DNA of 64,000 nt from DATJLY01 sp963729295 (GTDB lineage: Bacteria > Pseudomonadota > Alphaproteobacteria > ATCC43930 > CGMCC-115725), in contig CAVSNJ010000021.1 in the NCBI GenBank assembly GCA_963729295.1, positions 62,001 through 126,000 on the forward strand, given 5' to 3'. Numbering within the stretch: the stretch's first letter is position 1; each line of letters begins with the position of its first letter. The translations under genes were made by a program, and so were the position numbers. Shown here piece after piece: positions 18,896 to 26,652 of the stretch. The notes beneath the pieces were generated by a model. It worked only from the letters and a program-made list of their open reading frames with translations, ran no database searches and was not told where the DNA came from.

Positions 18896-20271
18896 CAGCG
18901 AGCTCCGCCGAAGCGGCGCTCGACGAGCGCCAGGAGCGCACGCAGACACAGCGCCTCGCCGCCCTCGGGCCGGCCGGGCCGGGTCTTGCCGTTCCAGGCA
19001 TAGGTGTCGATATGCGCCCAGGGAATGTCGGCGGGCACGAACTCGGCGAGATAGAGCGAGGCGGTGATGGCGCCGGCGAAGCCGCCCTCCGACACGTTGT
19101 TGATGTCGGCGACGGGGCTCTTCAAGAGCTCGCGATAGGGCGCCCAGAGCGGCAGGCGCCACATCGGGTCGCGCTCGGCCGTGCCCGCGGCGAGCAGCTC
19201 GGCGGCAAGCCCGTCGTCGTTGCAGAAGAGTGCCGGCAGCTCGGGGCCCAAGGCCACGCGCGCCGCACCCGTCAGGGTCGCCATGTCGACGATGAGTTGA
19301 GGCCGCTCGCGCGCGGCCTCGGCCAGCGCGTCGCACAGGATGAGGCGGCCCTCGGCGTCGGTGTTGCCGATCTCGACGGTGATGCCCTTGCGCGTGCGGA
19401 TGATGTCGCGCGGGCGGAAGGCGTTGCCGGAGACCGAATTCTCGACCGCCGGCACGAGCAGGCGCAGCCGCACCGGCAGCTTCAGCGCCATGACCGCGCG
19501 CGCGAGGCCGATGAGCGTCGCGGCGCCGCCCATGTCCTTCTTCATGTTGAGCATGCCCGACGCGGGCTTCAGATCGAGCCCGCCGCTGTCGAAGCACACG
19601 CCCTTGCCGACGAGCGTGAGCTTCGGGGCAGTCTCGTCGCCCCAGGTGAGATCGACGAGGCGCGGCGACCGCGCGCTGGCGCGGCCGACGGCGTGGATGG
19701 TCGGATAGTTCGCGGCCAAAAGCCCGTCGCCGACAATCGCCTTGCAGCGTGCGCCCATCTCGGCAGCCATGTCCTCGATCGCGGCCGCCAGCTCGGCCGG
19801 GCCCAGATCCTCGGCCGGCGTGTTGATGAGGTCGCGCGCGAGCGCCATGCCCTCGGCCACGGCGGCGACGCGGGCCCGGTCGGCGCCCGCCGGCCATTCG
19901 AGCCGCGCCGGGCCCCGCTCGCGCTTCTTGTAGCGGGTGAAGGCGTAAGAGCCGAGCGCCCAGCCCAGCGCCAGCGCTGTCTCGGCGGCGCGCGGGGGCC
20001 CGTCCAACGCATAGGTCCCCTCGGGCAAGGCGTCGGGGCAGGAGCCGAGCGCCCACAGAAATTCGCCCTCGGCCATGCCGGCGAGAACACGGCCCAGGCG
20101 CCCGTTCTCGTCCGGAATGAGCAGGAATTTCCCCGGCTCGGCGGCGAATCGCGTCGCCTCGGCCCAGCGCTCCGCCGCGGCGCCGAGCGTCTGGAGCCGC
20201 ACGCCAAGCTCGGCTTTCGTCACCGGCGTGACCGGGATGCCGCCGCCGGGCGGTACGAGACCTTCGACCAA
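18895..20271 (-). CDS. M17 family leucyl aminopeptidase
   Basis: Two-metal aminopeptidase of 458 residues, shorter than E. coli PepA (about 500) and like the alphaproteobacterial PepB-type branch. Catalytic domain features: LVGKGVCFDSGGLDLKPASG (Lys and Asp metal ligands), MKKDMGGAATLIGL, and the signature NTDAEGRLILCDAL with the second metal site. The C-terminal region has DINNVSEGGFAGAITASLYL and WAHIDTYAWN. The start is TTG 20271 with AGGGAA nearby, but another start is possible. Divergent from the GST gene. Confidence 0.92.
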   Translation of the reverse strand: MVEGLVPPGGGIPVTPVTKAELGVRLQTLGAAAERWAEATRFAAEPGKFLLIPDENGRLGRVLAGMAEGEFLWALGSCPDALPEGTYALDGPPRAAETALALGWALGSYAFTRYKKRERGPARLEWPAGADRARVAAVAEGMALARDLINTPAEDLGPAELAAAIEDMAAEMGARCKAIVGDGLLAANYPTIHAVGRASARSPRLVDLTWGDETAPKLTLVGKGVCFDSGGLDLKPASGMLNMKKDMGGAATLIGLARAVMALKLPVRLRLLVPAVENSVSGNAFRPRDIIRTRKGITVEIGNTDAEGRLILCDALAEAARERPQLIVDMATLTGAARVALGPELPALFCNDDGLAAELLAAGTAERDPMWRLPLWAPYRELLKSPVADINNVSEGGFAGAITASLYLAEFVPADIPWAHIDTYAWNGKTRPGRPEGGEALCLRALLALVERRFGGAR

Positions 20272-20384
20272 TTCCCTGCCCTCCGGCCCCGGCCTCGCAA
20301 TGGCCCGAGCCTCAAAGTGGGTAGTTGCGCGCCGCAGCCGGCATCGCCAAAGTCCGGCCGCGGCAAAGGCGGTCAGGATAGCCG

Positions 20385-21038
20385 ATGGCCGAGTTCACCA
20401 TCTATATCGGCAACAAAAACTATTCCTCGTGGTCGCTCCGGGCCTGGCTCATGGCGAAGGCGGCCGGCATCGAATTCGACGAGGTGCTGATCCCGCTGTG
20501 GCAGGAGGGGAGCGCGAGCGAGCTCAGGCGCCATTCGCCCTCGGGCAAGGTGCCGGCGCTCCACCATGGCGCGATCACGGTCTGGGAATCGCTCGCGATC
20601 GGCGAATACCTGGCCGAGGTGAGGCCCAAGGCGCGGCTCTGGCCCGAGGAATCTGGCGCCCGCGCGGCCGCACGAGCGGCGAGCCACGAGATGCACGCGG
20701 GCTTCGTCAATCTGCGCCGCGCGCTGCCGATGAACATGCGCGCGAGCCGGCCCGGGCGGCCGGTCGCAACCGAGGTGCAGGCCGATCTCGACCGCATCGG
20801 CGCGCTGTGGTGCCACTGCCGCCAGCGCTTCGGCGCGGGCGGGCGTTATCTCTTCGGCCACTTCACCATCGCCGACGCGATGTACGCGCCATTGGTGAGC
20901 CGGTTCAGGACTTATGGCGTCGCGCTCGACGGCGAGGCGCAGGACTATGCCGACACGGTATGGGATCATCCGGCGTTGAAAGACTGGGTCGCGGCGGCGC
21001 GGGTCGAGCCGATGGTGATCCAGCAGTTCGAGCTCTAA
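20385..21038 (+). CDS. Glutathione S-transferase family protein
   Basis: 217 residues with an N-terminal thioredoxin-like domain: IYIGNKNYSSWSLRAWLMAK, where SSWS supplies the likely catalytic Ser. SGKVPALHHG includes the cis-Pro loop and WESLAIGEYLAE the glutathione-binding Glu/Ser. The helical C-terminal domain has the N-capping motif HFTIADAMYAPLVSRF. Substrate unknown. It precedes aceB by 36 bases in the same direction. Confidence 0.9.
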   Translation: MAEFTIYIGNKNYSSWSLRAWLMAKAAGIEFDEVLIPLWQEGSASELRRHSPSGKVPALHHGAITVWESLAIGEYLAEVRPKARLWPEESGARAAARAASHEMHAGFVNLRRALPMNMRASRPGRPVATEVQADLDRIGALWCHCRQRFGAGGRYLFGHFTIADAMYAPLVSRFRTYGVALDGEAQDYADTVWDHPALKDWVAAARVEPMVIQQFEL

Positions 21039-21074
21039 CGGGCAGGACGAAGAACAAGACGCGAGGGGGCGGCG

Positions 21075-22676
21075 ATGGCGGACGTGACGGGAGTGGCGAT
21101 CAAGGGCGCTCAAGCGCCCGGCCAGGAACGCATCCTGAGCGCGGCGGCGCTCGAATTCCTGGCCCATCTCGAGCGCAGCTTCGGGGCCGAGCGGAAGCGC
21201 CTTCTGGCGGCGCGGGCCGAACGGCAGCAGCGCCTCGACGCTGGCGAGAAACCCACCTTCCCGGCCGAGACGCGCGCCATCCGCGACGCCGACTGGACGG
21301 TGGCGCCGCTGCCCAAGGACCTGCTCGACCGGCGCGTCGAGATCACGGGGCCGGTCGACCGCAAGATGGTCATCAACGCGCTCAACTGCGGCGCCTCCGT
21401 CTACATGGCGGATTTCGAGGACGCCTCGACGCCGAGTTGGGCCAATCTGATCGAGGGCCAGCTCAATCTGATCGACGCGGTAAATCGCACCATCGCGTTC
21501 GACGACCCGCAGACCGGGCGTCACTATGCGCTCCAGCCCAAGACCGCGACGCTCCTGGTGCGGCCGCGCGGCTGGCACCTGCCCGAGGCGCATGTGTTCG
21601 TCGATGGCGCGGCGATGTCGGGCTCATTGTTCGATTTCGGGCTTTATTTTTTCCACAACGCGCAGGAATTGGTGAAGCGCGGTACCGGCCCCTATTTCTA
21701 CTTGCCGAAGATGGAGAGCCGGCACGAGGCGAAATTGTGGAACGACGTGTTCGTCGAAAGCCAGAAGCGGCTCGGGATCGAGAAAGGCACGATCAAGGCG
21801 ACGGTGCTGATCGAAACGATCCTCGCCGCCTTCGAGATGGACGAGATTCTCTACGAGTTGCGCGAGCATTCGGCCGGGCTGAATTGCGGCCGCTGGGACT
21901 ATATCTACAGCTACATCAAGAAATTCGCCGAGGACGGATCGCGCATCCTGCCCGACCGGGCGCAGGTGACGATGGCGTCGCATTTCCTGCGCTCCTACAG
22001 CCTCGCGCTCATCAAGACCTGCCACCGGCGCAACGTGCACGCGATGGGCGGCATGGCGGCGCAGATCCCAATTCGCGACGATCCGCAGGCCAACGAAGCG
22101 GCGATGGAGAAAGTGCGCGCCGACAAATTGCGCGAGGCGGGCGACGGGCATGACGGCACATGGGTCGCGCATCCGGGCCTCGTGCCGATCGCCAAGGAGA
22201 TCTTCGACAAAGCCATGCCCGAGGCGAACCAGATCGCGCGCAAGCGCCAGGACGTGAACGTGAGCACGGCGGACCTTTTGGCCGTGCCCGAAGGCACGAT
22301 CACCGAGGCGGGATTGCGCCAGAATGTGAACGTGGGGATCGGCTATCTCGAGGCGTGGCTCCGCGGCACGGGCTGCGTGCCGCTCTATCATTTGATGGAG
22401 GATGCCGCGACCGCCGAGATCAGCCGCGCGCAAGTGTGGCAATGGATCCGCCACAAGGCGAAGCTTCAGGACGGGCGCACGGTCGATCTGCCGCTGGTGC
22501 GCAAGGTGCTCGACGAGGAGCTGCAAAAACTCAAAACCACGTTTGGCGCGAAGGCATGGGACAAGGGCCGCTATCGGGACGCGGCGCGGCTTTTCCTGTC
22601 GCTGATCGAGGCCAGGAATTTTCCCGAATGGCTGACCGTTCCGGCCTACGAGATGCTGATCAGCGAAGGCGCGTAA
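21075..22676 (+). CDS. aceB: Malate synthase A
   Basis: Glyoxylate-shunt enzyme that condenses glyoxylate and acetyl-CoA to malate. 533 residues, the A-type length. Motifs: CGASVYMADFEDASTPSWAN, LLVRPRGWHLPEAHV with the catalytic Arg, LPKMESRHEAKLWNDVF, LNCGRWDYIYSYIKKF with metal-binding residues, and AMGGMAAQIPIRDDP with DGTWVAHPGLVPIAK. Implies growth on acetate or fatty acids. isocitrate lyase was not seen in the window. Start ATG 21075 is preceded by GAGGGGGCGGCG. Confidence 0.97.
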   Translation: MADVTGVAIKGAQAPGQERILSAAALEFLAHLERSFGAERKRLLAARAERQQRLDAGEKPTFPAETRAIRDADWTVAPLPKDLLDRRVEITGPVDRKMVINALNCGASVYMADFEDASTPSWANLIEGQLNLIDAVNRTIAFDDPQTGRHYALQPKTATLLVRPRGWHLPEAHVFVDGAAMSGSLFDFGLYFFHNAQELVKRGTGPYFYLPKMESRHEAKLWNDVFVESQKRLGIEKGTIKATVLIETILAAFEMDEILYELREHSAGLNCGRWDYIYSYIKKFAEDGSRILPDRAQVTMASHFLRSYSLALIKTCHRRNVHAMGGMAAQIPIRDDPQANEAAMEKVRADKLREAGDGHDGTWVAHPGLVPIAKEIFDKAMPEANQIARKRQDVNVSTADLLAVPEGTITEAGLRQNVNVGIGYLEAWLRGTGCVPLYHLMEDAATAEISRAQVWQWIRHKAKLQDGRTVDLPLVRKVLDEELQKLKTTFGAKAWDKGRYRDAARLFLSLIEARNFPEWLTVPAYEMLISEGA

Positions 22677-22699
22677 CCCAGAGAGGAACGGATCGGCGG

Positions 22700-24292
22700 C
22701 TATTTCATGCGCACGTAGCGCAGCGCGAAACTGTCGTCGGGGCGCTGCACGAGGTCGATGCCGGCGCGCACGGCCCAGAGAATGTTCTGGCGGTGCAGCG
22801 GCAGGTAGGCGAGATCGTCCTTGACGATGGCGAGCGCCTGGCGCAGCAGCGCGCGCCGTTCGCGCAAATCGGTCTCGACGCGGACCCGCGCCACGAGCCG
22901 ATCGAGCGCGGGATTGGAATAGCCGGCAACGTTGAAATCGCCCTGGCGCGCGGCCGGATCGCGCGTCGCCGCGAGATCGGCGAGCGCGCTGCCGGCATCG
23001 TCCGACGCCGGCGCCCAGCCGAGCAGGAAGAAGCTCGTCTTGCGCCCGGGCGGCATGATCTTGGCGAAGAAATCGGCGCGGTCCTCGGCATGGAGCTCGA
23101 CTTTGACGCCGAGTTGCGCGAGCTCGGCCACGATCTCCTCGCAGATCGCCTCGTCATTGACGTAGCGATCGGTCGGGCAATCCATGCCGGTCGCAAATCC
23201 GGTTGCGAAGCCCGCCTCGACGAGGAGGCGACGCGCGAGCGCCGGATCGTAGGGCGCGCGCGCGTCGAGCGCGTGCTCGTACCCCTCGATGCCGGGCCCG
23301 ACGATGAGGCCCGCCGGCGTCGCATGGCCGCGCATCACGCGCGCGATGACGGCGTTTTCGTCGATACCCCGCGCGATGGCCTCGCGCACGCGCCGGTCCT
23401 TGAACGGATTCCTGGCGGCGTCATCGTCGAACATCCGGTCGCGCGCGACATCGAAGCCCAAGAAGATCGTCTCGAGCGCCGGCCCCTCGACGATCTTGAG
23501 GCCGGGCATGCGGGCGATGCGGTCGGCGTCCTGCGGCGGCACGTCGTAGATCATGTCGATGTCGCGCGCCTCGAGCGCCGCGACGAGCGCATCGGGATCG
23601 GCGATCGGCGTGAAGACGACGCGGTCGAGATCGTGCGCCGCCTTGTCCCACCAGCGCGGATTGGGCACGAGCACGGTCGCCTTGTCGGGGATGCGCTCGG
23701 CGACCTTGAAGGGGCCGGTGCCGTCGGCGTGATCGGCGGCGTAATCGGCATCGCCGGCATGCGCCTCGCACCATTTGCCGCTCATGATCGGCCATTGGCT
23801 CAATTCGTCGAGCAGCAGCGGGTCGACACCGTTCGTGGTGATCTCGACGGTCAGCGGATCGATCGCCCGCACCGCGCTGATCGACGACAGAACCGGCGCG
23901 ATGCGCGAGCCGGGCGCGCGGGCGCGGGCGAAGGAAGCAACGACGTCGGCGGCGCCGAACGATGCGCCGTCCTGGAACACGACGCCGGGCCGAAGCGCAA
24001 AACGCCAGCGGTCGGCGGCGACCACTTTCCAGTTCTGGGCGAGCGCCGGCTCGAGCGCCAGCTCGCGGCCGCGCCGGACCAGCGGCTCGTAAATGTTCTC
24101 GGCGAAGCTCCGCAGGAACGTCTCGCGCCCGGCATAGGGATCGAGCGAGCGCACGTCATAGCGGCTCGCCCAGCGCAGCGTCTCGGCGCCGCACGGCGGC
24201 CCTGAGCAAAGTACGAGCGCGGCAAGAAGAGCGGCGGCGGAAATGTGCGTCCTTCGACTGCGCTCAGGATGAGAAATTTTCGTCACTGGCAT
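22700..24292 (-). CDS. ABC transporter substrate-binding protein, SBP family 5
   Basis: Periplasmic solute-binding protein of about 530 residues. The start ATG 24292 is followed by a short stretch encoded by a dispersed repeat (ISHPERSRRTH), then signal-like ISAAALLAALVLCSGPPCGA. The mature domain begins TLRWASRYDVRSLDPYAGRE and has FVFQDGASFGAADVVASFAR-like segments and RNPFKDRRVREAIARGIDEN, both typical of dipeptide/oligopeptide binding proteins. It has no adjacent permease or ATPase of the Opp type, so it is an orphan here. A Cys in the leader (LCSG) could make it a lipoprotein. Confidence 0.85.
   Translation of the reverse strand: MPVTKISHPERSRRTHISAAALLAALVLCSGPPCGAETLRWASRYDVRSLDPYAGRETFLRSFAENIYEPLVRRGRELALEPALAQNWKVVAADRWRFALRPGVVFQDGASFGAADVVASFARARAPGSRIAPVLSSISAVRAIDPLTVEITTNGVDPLLLDELSQWPIMSGKWCEAHAGDADYAADHADGTGPFKVAERIPDKATVLVPNPRWWDKAAHDLDRVVFTPIADPDALVAALEARDIDMIYDVPPQDADRIARMPGLKIVEGPALETIFLGFDVARDRMFDDDAARNPFKDRRVREAIARGIDENAVIARVMRGHATPAGLIVGPGIEGYEHALDARAPYDPALARRLLVEAGFATGFATGMDCPTDRYVNDEAICEEIVAELAQLGVKVELHAEDRADFFAKIMPPGRKTSFFLLGWAPASDDAGSALADLAATRDPAARQGDFNVAGYSNPALDRLVARVRVETDLRERRALLRQALAIVKDDLAYLPLHRQNILWAVRAGIDLVQRPDDSFALRYVRMK
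24248..24275. repeat. Dispersed repeat (HPERSRRT-type) inside the SBP 5' end
   Basis: GTCCTTCGACTGCGCTCAGG followed by ATGAGAA. Read on the minus strand it encodes SHPERSRRTH, a phrase seen at artefactual or extended N-termini in many high-GC genomes because of a widespread short intergenic repeat. Here it lies between the presumed start and the signal peptide. Confidence 0.5.
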
Positions 24293-24372
24293 CACGAGAA
24301 CCATCGCATCTGCGCTACTCTTGTCAATGCTCGATGGCCTCGCCAAACTCGTGCACGAACGGGAGGAACGGG

Positions 24373-24777
24373 ATGGCGACGCTCTATGTCGCGCGGAGCG
24401 CCAAGCTCGGCAAATGGGCATCCGATGTCGGGCTCGGCAAGCACATCTACAAGATCGGCGTGACGGACGAGGCGGTGAAGGCGCTGGTCGCGGCCGGTTG
24501 GGCCGGCGAGACGGACTGGCAGCTCGTGACGCAGCAGCCGGCGGACGCGGTCAACGAAGCGGAGGCGTTCGAGCGGCTGGCGAAAAAGGAGAAGCCGGTC
24601 GATCCGCGCTATTACCCGCGCATCCGCGAGGCCGCCGGCATCTTCAGGGTCGATCCGGTCCATGTCGAGAATCACATGCTGCTGACGCGCGCGCTCGCCG
24701 GCGAGGCGGAAGCGACGCCGATCAAGCTGAAGCCTGCCGATTTCGCAGCCTATCTCATCCACAACGCGCTGCGCTGA
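24373..24777 (+). CDS. Conserved hypothetical protein, 134 aa
   Basis: ATG 24373 has GGGAGGAACGGG just upstream. The protein begins MATLYVARSAKLGKWASDVG and has GKHIYKIGVTDEAVKALVAA. The YxARSxxLGKW...YKIGVT arrangement recalls GIY-YIG-like/T5orf172 folds, but no catalytic Arg/Glu pair was recognised. Middle: KEKPVDPRYYPRIREAAGIF; end: DFAAYLIHNALR. Similar small proteins seem common in Bradyrhizobium relatives. No function assigned. It converges with the SsuC-like gene after one base. Confidence 0.7.
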   Translation: MATLYVARSAKLGKWASDVGLGKHIYKIGVTDEAVKALVAAGWAGETDWQLVTQQPADAVNEAEAFERLAKKEKPVDPRYYPRIREAAGIFRVDPVHVENHMLLTRALAGEAEATPIKLKPADFAAYLIHNALR

Positions 24778-24778
24778 G

Positions 24779-25606
24779 TCATTCGCGGTCGCGGCCGGCG
24801 ATCTCGGCCTGCCACGGCGCCACCTTGCGCTCGATCCAGCCGATCACTGCCGTCAGCACCGTCGCCAGCACCATCAGCACCACGACCGGCACGAACATCC
24901 GCGCCGTGTCGAAATTATTGGCGGAATTGATGATGATGGCGCCCAGCCCCGAGATCGCCGTGAAGAACTCGGCGACGATCATCGCCACGACGCCGCGGCC
25001 GACGGCGAGGCGGATGCCGGCCATGATGTAGGGGAGCGTCGCCGGCAGCACGATGCGGCGGAGGATCGTGTGCGGCGGCGCCACGAACGACTTGCCGACA
25101 TCGATCAGGCTTTTCGGCACCGATTTGACGCCGAGCCAGGTGTTGATGGTGATGGGAAAGATCGACATGAGGCCGACGACCGCCGCCTTCACGGCAAAGC
25201 CCAGGCCGAGCCACAGCATCAGGAGCGGCACGAGCGCGATGAGCGGCAGCGCGTAGCCCGCGGTGACGTAGATCCCGAGCGCGGCCTCGGCGAAGCGGAA
25301 GCCGCCGATGACGAGGCCCAGCGGCACGCCGACCAGGATGGCGAGGCCGAAGCCCACGCCGAACGGCTCGAGGCTCTGCACCAGCGCCTGCTGCAAGAGG
25401 CCGGATTGCACGAGGTCCCAGAACGCCACCGCGATGGCGCTCGGATAGGAGCCGAACACGGGGTTGATGTCGCGCCCGAAAAATTCCCACGCGCCGATCG
25501 CGAGAAGGACCGAGAGGGTGGTGATCGCCCAGCGCGGCACGAGCGCGCGCCGCTCGAGCTCGACCCGCGGCTCTGCCGTGCCCCGCTCCTCGACGCGCTC
25601 GGCCAT
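24779..25606 (-). CDS. ABC transporter permease, nitrate/sulfonate/taurine type
   Basis: 275 residues with six helices predicted by eye. ALVPRWAITTLSVLLAIGAW starts the membrane part; LGIYVTAGYALPLIALVPLL and the coupling loop SLIDVGKSFVAPPHTILRRI (SsuC/TauC class EAA motif) follow. GIRLAVGRGVVAMIVAEFFT and GLGAIIINSANNFDTARMF are family landmarks. ATG 25606 overlaps the ATPase stop by one base. Substrate cannot be told: no binding protein is next to it. Confidence 0.9.
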   Translation of the reverse strand: MAERVEERGTAEPRVELERRALVPRWAITTLSVLLAIGAWEFFGRDINPVFGSYPSAIAVAFWDLVQSGLLQQALVQSLEPFGVGFGLAILVGVPLGLVIGGFRFAEAALGIYVTAGYALPLIALVPLLMLWLGLGFAVKAAVVGLMSIFPITINTWLGVKSVPKSLIDVGKSFVAPPHTILRRIVLPATLPYIMAGIRLAVGRGVVAMIVAEFFTAISGLGAIIINSANNFDTARMFVPVVVLMVLATVLTAVIGWIERKVAPWQAEIAGRDRE

Positions 25607-26397
25607 CACTGCTCCTGCGGCGCGGCGGCGGAGAGCCCATGCACGGCCCGCCAAATGCGATAGCGCGTCTCGGCAAAGGCGGCGTGGCCGCGCACGGTCG
25701 CGACATCGCCGCGCGGACGCGGCAGCGGCACATTCATCACCTCGCGCACCCGCCCCTCGCGCATCACGACGACGCGGTCGGCCAGAAGCACCGCCTCGTC
25801 GAGATCGTGCGTCACGAACAGGATGGTTTTGCCGGTGCGCGCGTGGAGATCGAGCAGCTCGGCCTGGAGTCCTTCGCGCGTCTGCGCGTCGAGCGCGCCG
25901 AACGGCTCGTCCATCAGCAGCACCTTCGGATCGACCGCGAGCGCGCGGGCGATGCCGACGCGCTGCTGCATCCCGCCGGAAAGCTGGTTCGGCCGGCGGT
26001 TCCAGGACTCCTTGAGGCCGACGGTCTCGAGGCAGCGCATGGCCGAGTCTCGGAGCGTCCGGCCGCGCATGCCCTTCATCTCGAGCCCGAACATGACGTT
26101 TTCGAGCGCCGTCAGCCACGGCAGCAACTCGGCATGCTGGAACACGATGCCGCGGTCATAGCCGCAGCCCTCGACCTCGCGGCCATCGACGAGAACGCGG
26201 CCGGCATTGGCCTGCTCGAGCCCCATGGCGATGCGCAGGAGCGTGGTCTTGCCGCAGCCCGAGGGGCCGATCAGCGCCACCACCTCGCCATCCTCGACCG
26301 TGAAGCTCACGCGCTCGAGCGCATGCACGATCTCGACCCCGCCATCGCCGCGGAGCGCGAAATCCTTCGACACGTCGACGAGGCTGACCTGGCCCAC
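25606..26397 (-). CDS. ABC transporter ATP-binding protein, nitrate/sulfonate/taurine type
   Basis: 263-residue ATPase partner of the permease. Walker A GPSGCGKTTLLRI (about 42-54), Q-loop region YDRGIVFQHAELLPWLTALE, signature NQLSGGMQQRVGIARALAVD, Walker B VLLMDEPFGALD and switch His in FVTHDLDEAV. The C-terminal SPRPRGDV-like stretch PLPRPRGDVATVRG is usual for SsuB/TauB. First gene of a two-gene unit. Confidence 0.92.
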   Translation of the reverse strand: MGQVSLVDVSKDFALRGDGGVEIVHALERVSFTVEDGEVVALIGPSGCGKTTLLRIAMGLEQANAGRVLVDGREVEGCGYDRGIVFQHAELLPWLTALENVMFGLEMKGMRGRTLRDSAMRCLETVGLKESWNRRPNQLSGGMQQRVGIARALAVDPKVLLMDEPFGALDAQTREGLQAELLDLHARTGKTILFVTHDLDEAVLLADRVVVMREGRVREVMNVPLPRPRGDVATVRGHAAFAETRYRIWRAVHGLSAAAPQEQ

Positions 26398-26652
26398 CTT
26401 GCTCGCCCTTCGGCTCCGCTCGCTCCCGCCGGCTTATAGCGCACCCGGCGAAATATCCTCTCGGGATGTCCGCTGGAATCTTCGAGCGAAGGCGGCAGCA
26501 CGCGTGTTAGCGATCACAAGCGCGCGCCCGACATACGCCCAAAAATGTCACAAGAGATCATCGCAACTTAAAATATAAGACCCACCACACAACCCTCGCG
26601 TTAGCGAAGCGGCCAAACAAGGGCCGCGTAACAAGACAAGCATGTTGGGGAA
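26398..26652. other. Intergenic region before the multidomain redox gene
   Basis: 255 bases separating divergent units. It turns AT-rich near 26560-26590 (AACTTAAAATATAAGACC), where a promoter is likely. No clear -35/-10 pair, dyad or known regulator site could be fixed. The base composition begins to fall here relative to the left part. Confidence 0.3.

Noticed and set aside
22160..24205. 681-residue plus-strand frame across aceB and the binding protein.
   Set aside because: Off-frame in aceB and antisense in the SBP; no family features.
26520..26600. CRP/FNR-type operator before the cNMP-domain gene (TGTCACAAGAGATCATCGCA).
   Set aside because: The half-sites do not form a proper TGTGA-N6-TCACA or TTGAT-N4-ATCAA dyad.
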